Assembly: GCA_018830885.1 (NCBI GenBank)
Contig: JAHJRI010000013.1
Coordinates: 1-42,478 of the forward strand
Length of the DNA stretch: 42,478 nucleotides
DNA from: a bacterium
Lineage (GTDB): Bacteria; SAR324; XYD2-FULL-50-16
Reading direction: 5' to 3'
In this document: positions 16,692 to 26,431 of the stretch, piece by piece
Numbering within the stretch: the stretch's first letter is position 1
How the letters are laid out: the number at the start of each line of letters is the position of its first letter
Position numbers and translations under genes: made by a program
Notes under the pieces: generated by a model
Databases searched by the model: none
The model's input: the letters and a program-made list of their open reading frames with translations, nothing else
Told to the model about the DNA's origin: nothing

Positions 16692-17125
16692 TCCAACTGG
16701 CCGTCCCACCAGTAAGTGTTTGCCTTCACCGGATTGTCGTAGCGGGAAGTGCCATACAGAATAATCCTGGGGCCTCTGGGGACATCCGCTTCATGGATGA
16801 GACGATCGGCGATCAGCAGGATGCCCACCAGAAAACCATGGGTTTCGATCGCTTCTCTGCCGTAGGCTGTGCTGGTCGGGTAACTGGGGCTTCTTGGCCC
16901 GTCAGCGGGACTGATGGTTTCAGAATAGAGGCGGATCGCTCCCTTCCCGATCCATTTCACGGTGGACGTGGGCGGATCCACTGTCACGTTCTTTCTCCGG
17001 GTCTGGGAATAGGGCCCCTGCATCCTGTCCCCTGCCGGGATATACCCGGGGGCGGCCAGCAGCAGTATAATAACCAGTGTCAGTGTCCGGGGCCATCGTC
17101 GGCGTGGCATGGACGTCTTATTCAT
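16682..17125 (-). CDS. YidD-like protein with N-terminal signal/anchor, lacking the usual cysteines
   Basis: After a basic N-terminus and a hydrophobic segment (LTLVIILLLAAPGYIPAG, about residues 15-32) comes a region like YidD, the small membrane-insertion efficiency factor: IRLYSETISPADGPRSPSYPTSTAYGREAIETHGFLVGILLIADRLIHE. In YidD the equivalent block carries conserved cysteines (CxxxPTCS); here these are Ser/Thr (PRSPSYPTSTAYG). The protein is longer than YidD (147 versus 70-100 residues) and probably faces the periplasm. I chose ATG 17125, which overlaps the ftsB stop in ATGAATAA; ATG at 17110 is possible. Last gene of eno-ftsB-this gene. The YidD relationship is by motif only. Confidence 0.7.
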   Translation of the reverse strand: MNKTSMPRRRWPRTLTLVIILLLAAPGYIPAGDRMQGPYSQTRRKNVTVDPPTSTVKWIGKGAIRLYSETISPADGPRSPSYPTSTAYGREAIETHGFLVGILLIADRLIHEADVPRGPRIILYGTSRYDNPVKANTYWWDGQLDQD

Positions 17126-17423
17126 CGTCAAGCGGCAACTGGTAGACGACCTCATCATCCCGGATCATTCCCAGCTGTTCCCGGGCGATCGTCTCAATAT
17201 AGGAGCGGTTCTCCTTGATGGACTGAATTTTATGGATCCACTCTTTCCGCTCCTGTTTCAATTCCTCAATCTCCTGTGTCAGCTCAGCCTGCTGCTGCTT
17301 GAGGGAAATCAGCTGTACAACCCCTTTATCACCGATCAGGGAGAAGGTAATCACCGTCAGGGAACAGAAGATGATCAGCCATTGCACAATTTTCTTATCA
17401 CTCAGTTTGAATCTGGTTTCCAT
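17118..17423 (-). CDS. ftsB: FtsB/DivIC septum-formation initiator
   Basis: A bitopic division protein of 101 residues: a short cytoplasmic N-terminus, a single membrane helix (IVQWLIIFCSLTVITFSLIG, about 12-31), a coiled coil (LISLKQQQAELTQEIEELKQERKEWIHKIQSIKE) and the family end motif YIETIAREQLGMIRDDEVVYQLP. In the FtsB-FtsL-FtsQ complex it helps activate septal peptidoglycan synthesis. It lies 73 bp after eno on the same strand, a pairing seen in many bacteria, and overlaps the next gene's start by 8 bp. Confidence 0.93.
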   Translation of the reverse strand: METRFKLSDKKIVQWLIIFCSLTVITFSLIGDKGVVQLISLKQQQAELTQEIEELKQERKEWIHKIQSIKENRSYIETIAREQLGMIRDDEVVYQLPLDDE

Positions 17424-17496
17424 ATCAGGTTCCGATTTCCACGCCAGATGACGGTTGCAGCGATCGCTGGATGCCTGCGACCGGCATCGAGCGACC

Positions 17497-18900
<1,404 letters not shown>

Positions 18901-19107
18901 TTATTTCTATAAAAACAGTTTGATAGAATTACTCTGCCTTTTCCTGAGGCACTCTGACGGTTGTCAACAAAATCCAAAATAGCACACTCCGGAAAAATCA
19001 AAAACCCGATAATTGGATTATTAAACATATCAATTCATTTAAAATAGATGAATCGGAAGAAGAAATCAAATCAGCCTGAAAATCGGCTTTCCCACATCAC
19101 TAAAGAC

Positions 19108-19136
19108 TTGACCGATTTCCCAGTCTGTTTTATCCT
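19108..19136 (+). promoter_or_regulatory. Promoter of the CAU-anticodon tRNA gene
   Basis: TTGACC (19108-19113), a 17-bp spacer and TATCCT (19131-19136) end 10 bp before the mature tRNA 5' end, as expected for a stable-RNA promoter. Confidence 0.7.
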
Positions 19137-19146
19137 TATCGTTTAA

Positions 19147-19223
19147 GGGCCTATAGCTCAGTTGGTTAGAGCATCCGGCTCATAACCGGACGGTCCCTGG
19201 TTCAAGTCCAGGTGGGCCCACCA
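19147..19223 (+). tRNA. tRNA with CAU anticodon (elongator Met or Ile2)
   Basis: A full cloverleaf of 77 nt with encoded CCA. The acceptor stem is GGGCCTA/TGGGCCC, the D arm GCTCAGTTGGTTAGAGC, the anticodon stem TCCGG/CCGGA with loop CTCATAA (anticodon CAT), and the T arm CCTGG TTCAAGT CCAGG. The GG-C acceptor and the TTCAAGTCC T-loop resemble Ile2 tRNAs, whose C34 is modified to lysidine; elongator Met is equally possible. It is not an initiator, since the G-C triplet before the anticodon loop is not GGG/CCC. Confidence 0.95.
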
Positions 19224-19291
19224 GAAAAACAAAAACAGAGATTTCCACATATGAATCTCATGAGCACCTGTTACAGCTCAAAATATAGATT

Positions 19292-19349
19292 AAAAAAGCA
19301 TTGAGGCAGGGAGAGGAGCAAACATCTCATGACTCGATGCTTTTTTTTT
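19292..19349 (+). terminator. Intrinsic terminator after tRNA
   Basis: AAAAAAGCATTGAG pairs with CTCGATGCTTTTTTTTT, an A-rich/T-rich stem with one G-T wobble or mismatch and a 28-nt loop that holds a small inner stem. A T-run of nine follows. It separates the tRNA from the downstream zinc-ribbon gene. Confidence 0.8.
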
Positions 19350-19400
19350 GTTAGAACCCGCAATCTTGCCTTATCACTTTGACCATCCCAGGAGAGTATC

Positions 19401-20192
19401 ATGTCAAAGGCCAGCGAAGCAATCCTTCAAATATCCAAAGAAGACAGCCTGCTTCAAACCAATCGAAAGAAGTTGAAAGCCCTGCCGGAAAAAAAGAGAA
19501 AAATCCGGATCCCTCTGAAACGCGTTGAATCTGTTCTGGACAAGTTGAAGGAACAGGAAGAGGAGATCTGCGGTCAGATAAGGGAACGCGAAACCCTTGT
19601 CGAAGTGGAAAATGAGAAAATCAAACGATCGGACGAAAGGATGCTGGCGGTCAAAAACCAGAAAGAGTATGTCGCCTCTCAGAAGGAGATTGAAACCGCC
19701 AGAAAAACCATCAAGAAAGTCGAAGACCAGATCCTGGAGCTGGAAGAGAAAAAGAATGCGATTACCAGCGAGTTGATCCAGATTCTGGAAGAGTATAAAC
19801 AGACAAAAGCAACGGTCGGGGAAGCTGAAAAGGAGGTTCTTTCCGAGGAGAAGAAGTTCCTGGATAAGATCGAAACCTACCAGAAGATGAAAGACAAACT
19901 CCTGCCACAGATCGATCCGGATCTGGTGGATACATACAACCTGTTGACCAATCGCAAGATCATTCCTGCGGCGGTCGAAATCAGCAATCCCAGCTGCATG
20001 GGTTGTGCGCTGAGTATTCCTGCACAGCTGTTTAACGAAATCATCCGCGACTCCGTTGGAAAATGCCCGCACTGTGGCAGACTGCTGTTTTATAAAGAGC
20101 CTGAAAAACCGAAAGAGGACCCGAAGGATAAAGCAAAAAAGAAAGCGAAATCCAAAGCGAAAAAAAAGAACCCTGTTGCGAAAGCCAATTAG
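19401..20192 (+). CDS. Coiled-coil zinc-ribbon protein (DUF164/CdsZ family)
   Basis: A 263-residue protein with a long antiparallel coiled coil (about 5-180) followed by a four-cysteine zinc ribbon, C199-x2-C202 and C222-x2-C225 (CMGC, CPHCGR). This is the layout of the DUF164/C4-type zinc-ribbon family. The block ERMLAVKNQKEYVASQKEIE near residue 75-95 is the family's conserved hairpin tip. The family has been linked to nucleic-acid binding and, in Chlamydia, to type III secretion. A Lys/Ala/Pro tail after residue 230 (KAKKKAKSKAKKK) is an added basic extension that could bind RNA or DNA. The ribosome site AGGAGA precedes ATG 19401. The CorC-like gene follows after 37 bp. Confidence 0.9.
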   Translation: MSKASEAILQISKEDSLLQTNRKKLKALPEKKRKIRIPLKRVESVLDKLKEQEEEICGQIRERETLVEVENEKIKRSDERMLAVKNQKEYVASQKEIETARKTIKKVEDQILELEEKKNAITSELIQILEEYKQTKATVGEAEKEVLSEEKKFLDKIETYQKMKDKLLPQIDPDLVDTYNLLTNRKIIPAAVEISNPSCMGCALSIPAQLFNEIIRDSVGKCPHCGRLLFYKEPEKPKEDPKDKAKKKAKSKAKKKNPVAKAN

Positions 20193-20229
20193 CTACATCT
20201 TCTATTCATCTTAATAATAAAGTGCAGCA

Positions 20230-21519
20230 TTGATTATTGGTATAGTCACACTGGTCGTGCTAATTTTCTTATCGGCTTTTTTTTCAGGAACAGAGAGTGC
20301 GTTCATATCGCTCAGTGAGATCGATCTGATCGAAATTTCAAAATCGAAGAAAAAGAACCGAAAGGTTTTAGCCCAGCTTATCGAAAACAAGGAGCGATTG
20401 CTGAGCACCATTCTTATCGGCAACAATGTCGTCAACATTGCAGCGACAGCTCTCAACACGACCCTGGCGATTGAATATGCATATTTTCTGGGCATTTCAG
20501 AACAGCTAAGCGTCGCCCTCTCTGCTGCCGGACTGGCTTTCATTATTCTTCTTTTTGGCGAGATAGCCCCCAAAAGCATTGCCCTCACCCATAACCGAAC
20601 CATCAGTCTGTTTGTTTCACCCCTCATCTCTTTATTAGGTAAGCTGCTCACACCGGCTCTGATTGTATTTGACCGGGTCAGCAAAGGGGTCAATCGTCTT
20701 GTCACGAGCAAGGATCACAAGGTTTCCCACATTTCGGAACGAACGGTGATCAATATTGTCTCGAAGGGTCAGGAACTGGGGGTGATCAACGAATCAGAAA
20801 AGCAGTTGATCAAGAATGTCTTTCTTTTTGACGAGAGGGAGGTCTACCCCGTGATGACCCCCAGGACGGCTGTTTTTGCATTGGAGGAGACATTGACACT
20901 GGGTAAGGCACAGGAATCGCTGCTCGACAAACAGTTTACCCGGGTGCCGGTCTATTCTGGTTCCATTGACAATATTACCGGCATTGTGAACCTGAAAAAC
21001 GTGTTCAGGAACCTTCTGGACAACCGGCACGACATGCAGCTCAAGGAGTTGGCCCAAAAACCGCTGTTTGTCTATGAAACCCTCTCACTCACGCTGCTGT
21101 TGGAACAGTTCAAGTCCGCACAGAATCACATGGCCATTGTGGTGGACGAATTTGGTGGTATGGCGGGAATCGTTACCCTGGAAGATATCCTGGAAGAGCT
21201 GGTGGGTGAAATCTATGATGAAAAGGACATTGTGACCTCCCTGATTCGACAGACAGGGGAAAACAGCTGGATTATCAACGGTAAAACAGACATCATGACC
21301 ATCAACAAGTATATCAATGGTAAAATACTGATCGATGGTGAATTTGAAACCCTTCAGGGTTTGATCATGTCCAATCTGGACAGATTGCCTGTGGTAGGCG
21401 ATACTCTCAAGATCAACCTGCATCGGTTTACCGTGAACAAGATGAAACGAAATGAGATCATGTCTGTTTTTGTGGAATACAAGCCCGCTGAAGATATCCA
21501 ACCAGACCATGAAGGTTGA
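20230..21519 (+). CDS. CNNM/CorC-type transporter (DUF21-CBS-CorC_HlyC)
   Basis: An integral membrane protein of 429 residues with an N-terminal DUF21 domain (about 1-170; opening VTLVVLIFLSAFFSGTESAFISLSEIDL), a cytoplasmic CBS pair (about 195-320; VMTPRTAVFAL, FTRVPVYSGSIDNITGIVNLKNV, HMAIVVDEFGGMAGIVTLEDILEELVGEI) and a C-terminal CorC_HlyC domain (WIINGKTDI...FETLQGLIMSNLDRLPVVGDTL). Members export Mg2+ or Co2+; older annotations call them haemolysins. The likely start is TTG at 20230, directly before the first membrane helix. It lies 37 bp after the zinc-ribbon gene. Substrate and direction of transport are inferred from the family. Confidence 0.93.
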   Translation: MIIGIVTLVVLIFLSAFFSGTESAFISLSEIDLIEISKSKKKNRKVLAQLIENKERLLSTILIGNNVVNIAATALNTTLAIEYAYFLGISEQLSVALSAAGLAFIILLFGEIAPKSIALTHNRTISLFVSPLISLLGKLLTPALIVFDRVSKGVNRLVTSKDHKVSHISERTVINIVSKGQELGVINESEKQLIKNVFLFDEREVYPVMTPRTAVFALEETLTLGKAQESLLDKQFTRVPVYSGSIDNITGIVNLKNVFRNLLDNRHDMQLKELAQKPLFVYETLSLTLLLEQFKSAQNHMAIVVDEFGGMAGIVTLEDILEELVGEIYDEKDIVTSLIRQTGENSWIINGKTDIMTINKYINGKILIDGEFETLQGLIMSNLDRLPVVGDTLKINLHRFTVNKMKRNEIMSVFVEYKPAEDIQPDHEG

Positions 21520-21609
21520 GCCGGCCGGCAGCGTATCCACTCCCGGGTGTACGGAAAAACAGCCGTAACCATCAATTCAAATCTTTGCTAAATTTCATCC
21601 GGATCGAGT

Positions 21610-22623
21610 ATGAGAGCGCTAAAAATTGCAATAATCATGATTTTGGTCCTGAATGGCGTGACGTCCCTCTATAGCTGGATGACCAAACCGGACCCTGCAA
21701 CGGACTTTCCAACCCAGGTGCAGGAGGAGAGCGTCCAGCTGCCTGCCGCAGAAGGGCTTGATCTGGCCGCATTGACGGCATTGACCAAGGAGATTCGGTC
21801 AGGACAGGAGTTGGAAAGACGACTCAATGAGAAAGGGAGCATCAACAACCTGGATCTGAACGGTGATCAAAAGGTCGACTATCTGTTTGTGCGGGAGTTC
21901 GGTGATGTCAACAGCAAGATCGGGTATTCTCTGACCGTCGAACCCGTGAAGGACGAGGTTCAGGAAGTGGCCTCGGTGACGGTTGAAAAAAATGGAAATC
22001 GGGCAGAAATCCAGGTGATCGGCAACGAGCAGATTTACGGGGATCAGGCCATATTCAATGACTCGACCGAGATTGAGCGGGAGAAACCACCGGAACAGGC
22101 CTCCGCTGGTCAGCCCTATCCCATGTACAACAACTATTTTTACCCCAGACCGCTGTGGTTCTCCCCCTGGCATTTCGGTTTCTACCCGGCCTATTTCGCG
22201 TTTTTTCCGGTTATGGGCAGATCAACCTATGTCACCCATGTCAATCGAACCTATAACACCGGGTCCGTCAAGCGGGGGGGCAACAGTTACCAGCGTTCTT
22301 CCGGAAAACAGATTACCAATCCAAACCAGGGGAAAGTTGCCAACCGGGGTATCAGCCGCAGTCTGCAAAAACCCACCAACACCCAGAAAAAATTCCAGGC
22401 GACCCGGAATCGCAACCTGAGATCCGGTGGTTTCGGATCCGGGAAAACGGCAGGTCGCTCCGGGCTGTCAGGCAGCTCATCGGGACAATCCCGCTCCCAG
22501 GTGGGCACGTCGCGGGGCAGTTTTTTTGGCAGTTCCAGTTCCGTTCGTCGCAGTACGCCATTTGGCAGCGGTTCCGTCCGTTCCGGATCAATCCGTTCCA
22601 GAAGCTTCAGCTTTGGAAAATAA
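21610..22623 (+). CDS. Envelope protein with EF-hand-like loop and Arg/Ser/Gly-rich tail
   Basis: 337 residues. A hydrophobic N-terminus (IAIIMILVLNGVTSLYSWM, about 6-24) is a signal peptide or anchor. A small domain follows with DLNGDQKVD (82-90), spaced like a calcium-binding EF-hand/dockerin loop, next to the strand DYLFVREF. Then an aromatic stretch near 170-205 (PMYNNYFYPRPLWFSPWHFGFYPAYFAFFP) and a low-complexity basic tail of about 120 residues (repeated GRS, SGSS, SRSF). I do not know the family. The tail could bind the anionic cell surface or a polymer. It stands 90 bp after the CorC-like gene and 9 bp before murE-alr, with which it may be co-transcribed. Confidence 0.8.
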   Translation: MRALKIAIIMILVLNGVTSLYSWMTKPDPATDFPTQVQEESVQLPAAEGLDLAALTALTKEIRSGQELERRLNEKGSINNLDLNGDQKVDYLFVREFGDVNSKIGYSLTVEPVKDEVQEVASVTVEKNGNRAEIQVIGNEQIYGDQAIFNDSTEIEREKPPEQASAGQPYPMYNNYFYPRPLWFSPWHFGFYPAYFAFFPVMGRSTYVTHVNRTYNTGSVKRGGNSYQRSSGKQITNPNQGKVANRGISRSLQKPTNTQKKFQATRNRNLRSGGFGSGKTAGRSGLSGSSSGQSRSQVGTSRGSFFGSSSSVRRSTPFGSGSVRSGSIRSRSFSFGK

Positions 22624-22632
22624 GCCTGTCTG

Positions 22633-25314
22633 ATGATCATGACCCAAAAACCAGTTATCACGCTGCGGGAGATATTGAATACTCTCCCGGAAGGAAGCTT
22701 TCACTTTATCGGCGATATCGACCAGCAGATTCATGGGATCACCTGGGACTATCAGAAGGTCACGGTGGATGCTCTCTATTTTTGCCTGGAAGATGAGGAG
22801 TTCCAGGAGGGTCATATCCATACCAATGCCCTGGACTATTGGGAACAGGCCGTTCAGAAAGGGGCTGTCTGCCTGGTGGCAGCGAGGAACAGCATCCCGG
22901 TGAAACCGGAAAATGTCAGCCTGATCGAGGTGGATCATCTGAATCCGGCCATGGCCCTAATCGCCCGGGCGTTTTACGGGGATCCCCTCTCCGGGATGAA
23001 GGTGATCGGCGTTACCGGGACCAATGGGAAGACCACGACTTCCCAGATGCTGGACTCCATTTTCGGGCATATGGGGGCGAAGACCGGTGTCATTGGTACA
23101 ATCGGGATATATTACCCGTCAGGCCGGGAGGATGCGAGTCATCTTTCCAACCCCATGGCCACAGAGTTGTTCCAGATTGGCCGGAAGATGGCCAGGGAAG
23201 GGGTGGAATACCTGACTATGGAAATTACCAGCCACGGCATGGCATTTGAACGCAATCATGCCATCGATTTTGACATTGCGATCTTCACCAATCTGACCCA
23301 GGACCACCTGGATTACCACAAAACCCTGGAAGCCTATAAGAAATCCAAGTTGAAATATTTCCAGCAACTGGGGAGAAAGGTGAAAAAGGCCTATGGCATT
23401 ATCAATATCGATGATGCCCACAGCACCGAGTTTATTGAAGCCATTGACAAACACCTGCGCGTAACCGGAAAAGCCGAAGTGCTGACCTATGGCATCCGCA
23501 ACAAGGATGCCGATCTGGTGGCCTATCCCCGTGAAATGACAGGTAGTTACAGCACGTTTGATGTCTATTTGCGGGGTAATCATCTGAGTCAGATCCAACT
23601 GCCCATGCCGGGTCTGTTCAACATTTACAACGCGCTCTCCGCTTTCGGGGCCGCTTTTGCGCTGGGTATCAGCATCGAACAGATCGTGGAGGGATTGGCC
23701 AACGCGCGCAAGGTGGATGGCCGTTTTGAAACAGTTGACTGTCCGGCGGATTTTGATGTCTATGTGGATTATGCCCATACCCCCGATTCACTGACGAAAA
23801 TCCTGGAAGAGATCCGGGCGCTGACCAAAAAAAAGGTGATTGTTGTTTTTGGATGCGGAGGGGATCGGGATCGCACGAAACGCAGTGAAATGGGACGTAT
23901 TGCCTCGGAGCTGGCTGATATCAGTGTGATCACGTCGGACAATCCCCGTACCGAGGATCCCGGTCGGATCATCCAGGACATTGTCAGTGGCATCCCTGTG
24001 GGGGCAACGAACCAGTATATTGTTGAACAGGATCGGCGACGGGCCATTTATCTGGCCCTGAAAACCGCTTCGGCTGACGATGCGGTGCTGATAGCCGGAA
24101 AAGGGCACGAGACCTACCAGATCATCGGGCATTCAACCTATCCCTTTTTTGATCGCAAGGTGGTCCAGGATTACTTTCTGTCTGCACGGGAGGCTCTCTC
24201 CAGAGCCTGGCTGGAACTGGACCAGAAAATCCTGATGGACAATTTTCAGCTGATTTTCAAAGACAAACCGGATCAATTGAAGGTTCTGGCCGTTGTTAAG
24301 GATAATGCCCTGGGTCACGGGATGATAGAGGTCGCCCAAGCGGCGATCGAAGCCGGGGTGGACTATCTGGGGGTTGCCTGTTTTTCGGAAGCACTGATGA
24401 TCCGCAAGAACTTTGATAAGTTCCCCCTGCTTGTGTTTGGAGAACGCAGTGTTGATGAGATTCCCTTCTGTGTTCAGTACGATATGACTATCCAGGTCCA
24501 GTCGATCCGTCAGGCGGAACTGATTGACCGGATTGCCAGGGAAAACCATACCCGGATTCGTGTTCACCTGAAAGTGGATACCGGCATGGGGCGCTATGGT
24601 ATTGCTGTTGAAGAAGCGGTCAATGCGTTCAGCCAGATGTCGCGGATGAAGGGGATTGTGGCAGAAGGGATCATGACCCATTTCGCCCAGTCGGATGAAG
24701 CGGATAAAACCTACGCCAACATCCAGTGGGCAAGGTTTGAGACAGTGCTGTCCGGTCTGGAGAAGAAGAACCTGTTACCCCCGATCATCCATGCCTGTAA
24801 CAGCGGGGGCTATCTCGACCTGCCCCACGCGCACGGGAATATGGTCAGAATCGGGATTCTCCCGACAGGGGTATATCCATCCAGGGTTTGTCGCAGAATT
24901 CACATCGGTGACCAGACCCTGAAACCGGCCATGTCGGCAAAAACCAGGGTTGCCTTTGTCAAAAGTCTTCGCCTGGGGGATTCCACCGGTTATGGCATGC
25001 ATTTCAAGGCTGAGCGGGAGACCCGCGTGGCCGTTCTTCCGGTTGGTTATGGTGACGGCTATCCCCGGTTACGCAATACCGGGTTTGTTCTCATCCATGG
25101 CAAGTCAGCCGCCATTATCGGTGGCAACGGCATGGATGCCACGATGGTTGATGTGACCGATATTCCGGATGTTCAGAAGGGGGATGCGGTTGTCCTGATG
25201 GGCAGACAGGGGGATCTTGAGATTACGGCAATGATGATTGCCGACTGGGCCGGTACGGTCACCTATGATATCCTCTCCCGCTGGACAACCCGTATGGAAC
25301 GAAAAATCGTCTGA
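22633..25314 (+). CDS. murE: Fused UDP-MurNAc-tripeptide synthetase (MurE) and alanine racemase (Alr)
   Basis: 893 residues carry two cytoplasmic peptidoglycan enzymes. Residues 1-515 are MurE, which adds the third residue to UDP-MurNAc-L-Ala-D-Glu: ATP loop GTNGKTTT (129-136), EITSHGMAFERNHAIDFDIAIFTNLTQDHLDYH, the likely carbamoylated Lys in YKKSKLKYF, and DNPR (436-439), the usual motif for meso-diaminopimelate. From about 519 an alanine racemase begins (SRAWLELDQKILMDNFQLI): PLP lysine K556 in AVVKDNALGHG, KVDTGMGRYGI, GYGMHF (catalytic Tyr) and PVGYGDGYPR. The usual AYGHG tyrosine after the PLP lysine is Leu here. The ORF runs unbroken through the joint, so this is a true fusion. It would couple D-Ala supply to stem-peptide synthesis. 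MurF is not in the window. Confidence 0.93.
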   Translation: MIMTQKPVITLREILNTLPEGSFHFIGDIDQQIHGITWDYQKVTVDALYFCLEDEEFQEGHIHTNALDYWEQAVQKGAVCLVAARNSIPVKPENVSLIEVDHLNPAMALIARAFYGDPLSGMKVIGVTGTNGKTTTSQMLDSIFGHMGAKTGVIGTIGIYYPSGREDASHLSNPMATELFQIGRKMAREGVEYLTMEITSHGMAFERNHAIDFDIAIFTNLTQDHLDYHKTLEAYKKSKLKYFQQLGRKVKKAYGIINIDDAHSTEFIEAIDKHLRVTGKAEVLTYGIRNKDADLVAYPREMTGSYSTFDVYLRGNHLSQIQLPMPGLFNIYNALSAFGAAFALGISIEQIVEGLANARKVDGRFETVDCPADFDVYVDYAHTPDSLTKILEEIRALTKKKVIVVFGCGGDRDRTKRSEMGRIASELADISVITSDNPRTEDPGRIIQDIVSGIPVGATNQYIVEQDRRRAIYLALKTASADDAVLIAGKGHETYQIIGHSTYPFFDRKVVQDYFLSAREALSRAWLELDQKILMDNFQLIFKDKPDQLKVLAVVKDNALGHGMIEVAQAAIEAGVDYLGVACFSEALMIRKNFDKFPLLVFGERSVDEIPFCVQYDMTIQVQSIRQAELIDRIARENHTRIRVHLKVDTGMGRYGIAVEEAVNAFSQMSRMKGIVAEGIMTHFAQSDEADKTYANIQWARFETVLSGLEKKNLLPPIIHACNSGGYLDLPHAHGNMVRIGILPTGVYPSRVCRRIHIGDQTLKPAMSAKTRVAFVKSLRLGDSTGYGMHFKAERETRVAVLPVGYGDGYPRLRNTGFVLIHGKSAAIIGGNGMDATMVDVTDIPDVQKGDAVVLMGRQGDLEITAMMIADWAGTVTYDILSRWTTRMERKIV

Positions 25315-25369
25315 CGCTCCTTCCGCGTTTATCTCCATCGAAACGGGGCAACTGGATGTCGTGACGGTA

Positions 25370-26431
25370 TCAGGGAATCTTGCGAAAGAGCGTCAGGGAA
25401 AGAATCAGTTCCAGGATGAACAGGATCAGACCGCTGGTGACAAAAACCGAAAACTGCTCCTTATAGGTTGTAAAACGCTCTTCGAATCTGCTCTTTTCCA
25501 TCTGATCAATCTGCTGATAGATCTGCAGCAGCTCCTCACCCGAAGATGCCCTGGCAAATACACCGTCGGTCATCTCTGCAACTTTCTCCAGCAGGGATGT
25601 ATCCAGCGGCCTGTCCATCAGGGTGAAGAATTGACCGAAAAACGAGTCCTTGCGTTTGTATTGATTCTTACTGGTGATGGCGATCGTGTAAACCTTGATA
25701 TTATTATCCTTCGCAAAGCGGGCGGCCTCCAGCGGATTCATTCCCCCGCGGGTCTGCTGACCGTCGGTCAGAATGATCATAATTTTTGATTTGATCCGAT
25801 ATGGGTTGTCCCTGTCTTCCGCCTTGCGCAACAATTCATCGACGCTGACCAGACGCAGCGTGGCAAAATAGATGGCGTCTCCGATCATGGTTCCATCTTC
25901 AATTTTGCCTGCCGGTCGGATGGTCTGGGCAAAATTGACCAGCGAGGCATGATCCAGGGTCAGGGGGGCATTTTCCTCAACAAAACCGGCAAAACTGGTC
26001 AGGCCTATCATATCAGCAGCCCGACCCGCCAGTTTTTCGCCGTCACCGATGATGAACGCTTGAAAAACCCGTTTGACAACCTGCAGCCGGTCGAGTTCCT
26101 GCCCCTGGTAGGTGAGCGGCTCCTTCATGCTGGATGATCGATCAATCACCATCTGAATGGCGATTCCCTCCCGGGCGGTGTGAACCACCTCAAGACCTCG
26201 CCGGGGTCTTAAAAACCCCAGTAACAGGCAGATGATGGCCAGAATTCGCAGCAGATCCAATACCCAGTGAAACCTCACCCGCCAGGAGCGTCCAGCCGCT
26301 TTAAGCGGTTGAACACTGGAAAACCGCAGGGCCGCCCTCAACCGGCCTGACCGTTTCAGTAGCAGAAAAACAAGAATAAATATCAGGAACAGCCCAACGG
26401 AAAAAGCCAGCAAGCCCGTATCAATCTTCAT
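25370..26431 (-). CDS. BatA/B-like von Willebrand factor A membrane protein
   Basis: 353 residues with two N-terminal membrane helices (LLAFSVGLFLIFILVFLLL; FHWVLDLLRILAIICLLLGFL), a VWA domain (about 85-300) with the metal-ion site D-x-S-x-S (VIDRSSSM), a Thr in LTSFAGF and Asp in ILTDGQQTRGG, and a C-terminal helix (FVTSGLILFILELILSLTLF). This is the layout of BatA/BatB proteins of the aerotolerance operon. I chose ATG 26431, just before the first helix; it overlaps the previous gene's stop by 11 bp. Third gene of DUF58-lipoprotein-VWA. The function in such operons (envelope stress, assembly with MoxR ATPases) is family knowledge, not shown here. Confidence 0.88.
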   Translation of the reverse strand: MKIDTGLLAFSVGLFLIFILVFLLLKRSGRLRAALRFSSVQPLKAAGRSWRVRFHWVLDLLRILAIICLLLGFLRPRRGLEVVHTAREGIAIQMVIDRSSSMKEPLTYQGQELDRLQVVKRVFQAFIIGDGEKLAGRAADMIGLTSFAGFVEENAPLTLDHASLVNFAQTIRPAGKIEDGTMIGDAIYFATLRLVSVDELLRKAEDRDNPYRIKSKIMIILTDGQQTRGGMNPLEAARFAKDNNIKVYTIAITSKNQYKRKDSFFGQFFTLMDRPLDTSLLEKVAEMTDGVFARASSGEELLQIYQQIDQMEKSRFEERFTTYKEQFSVFVTSGLILFILELILSLTLFRKIP

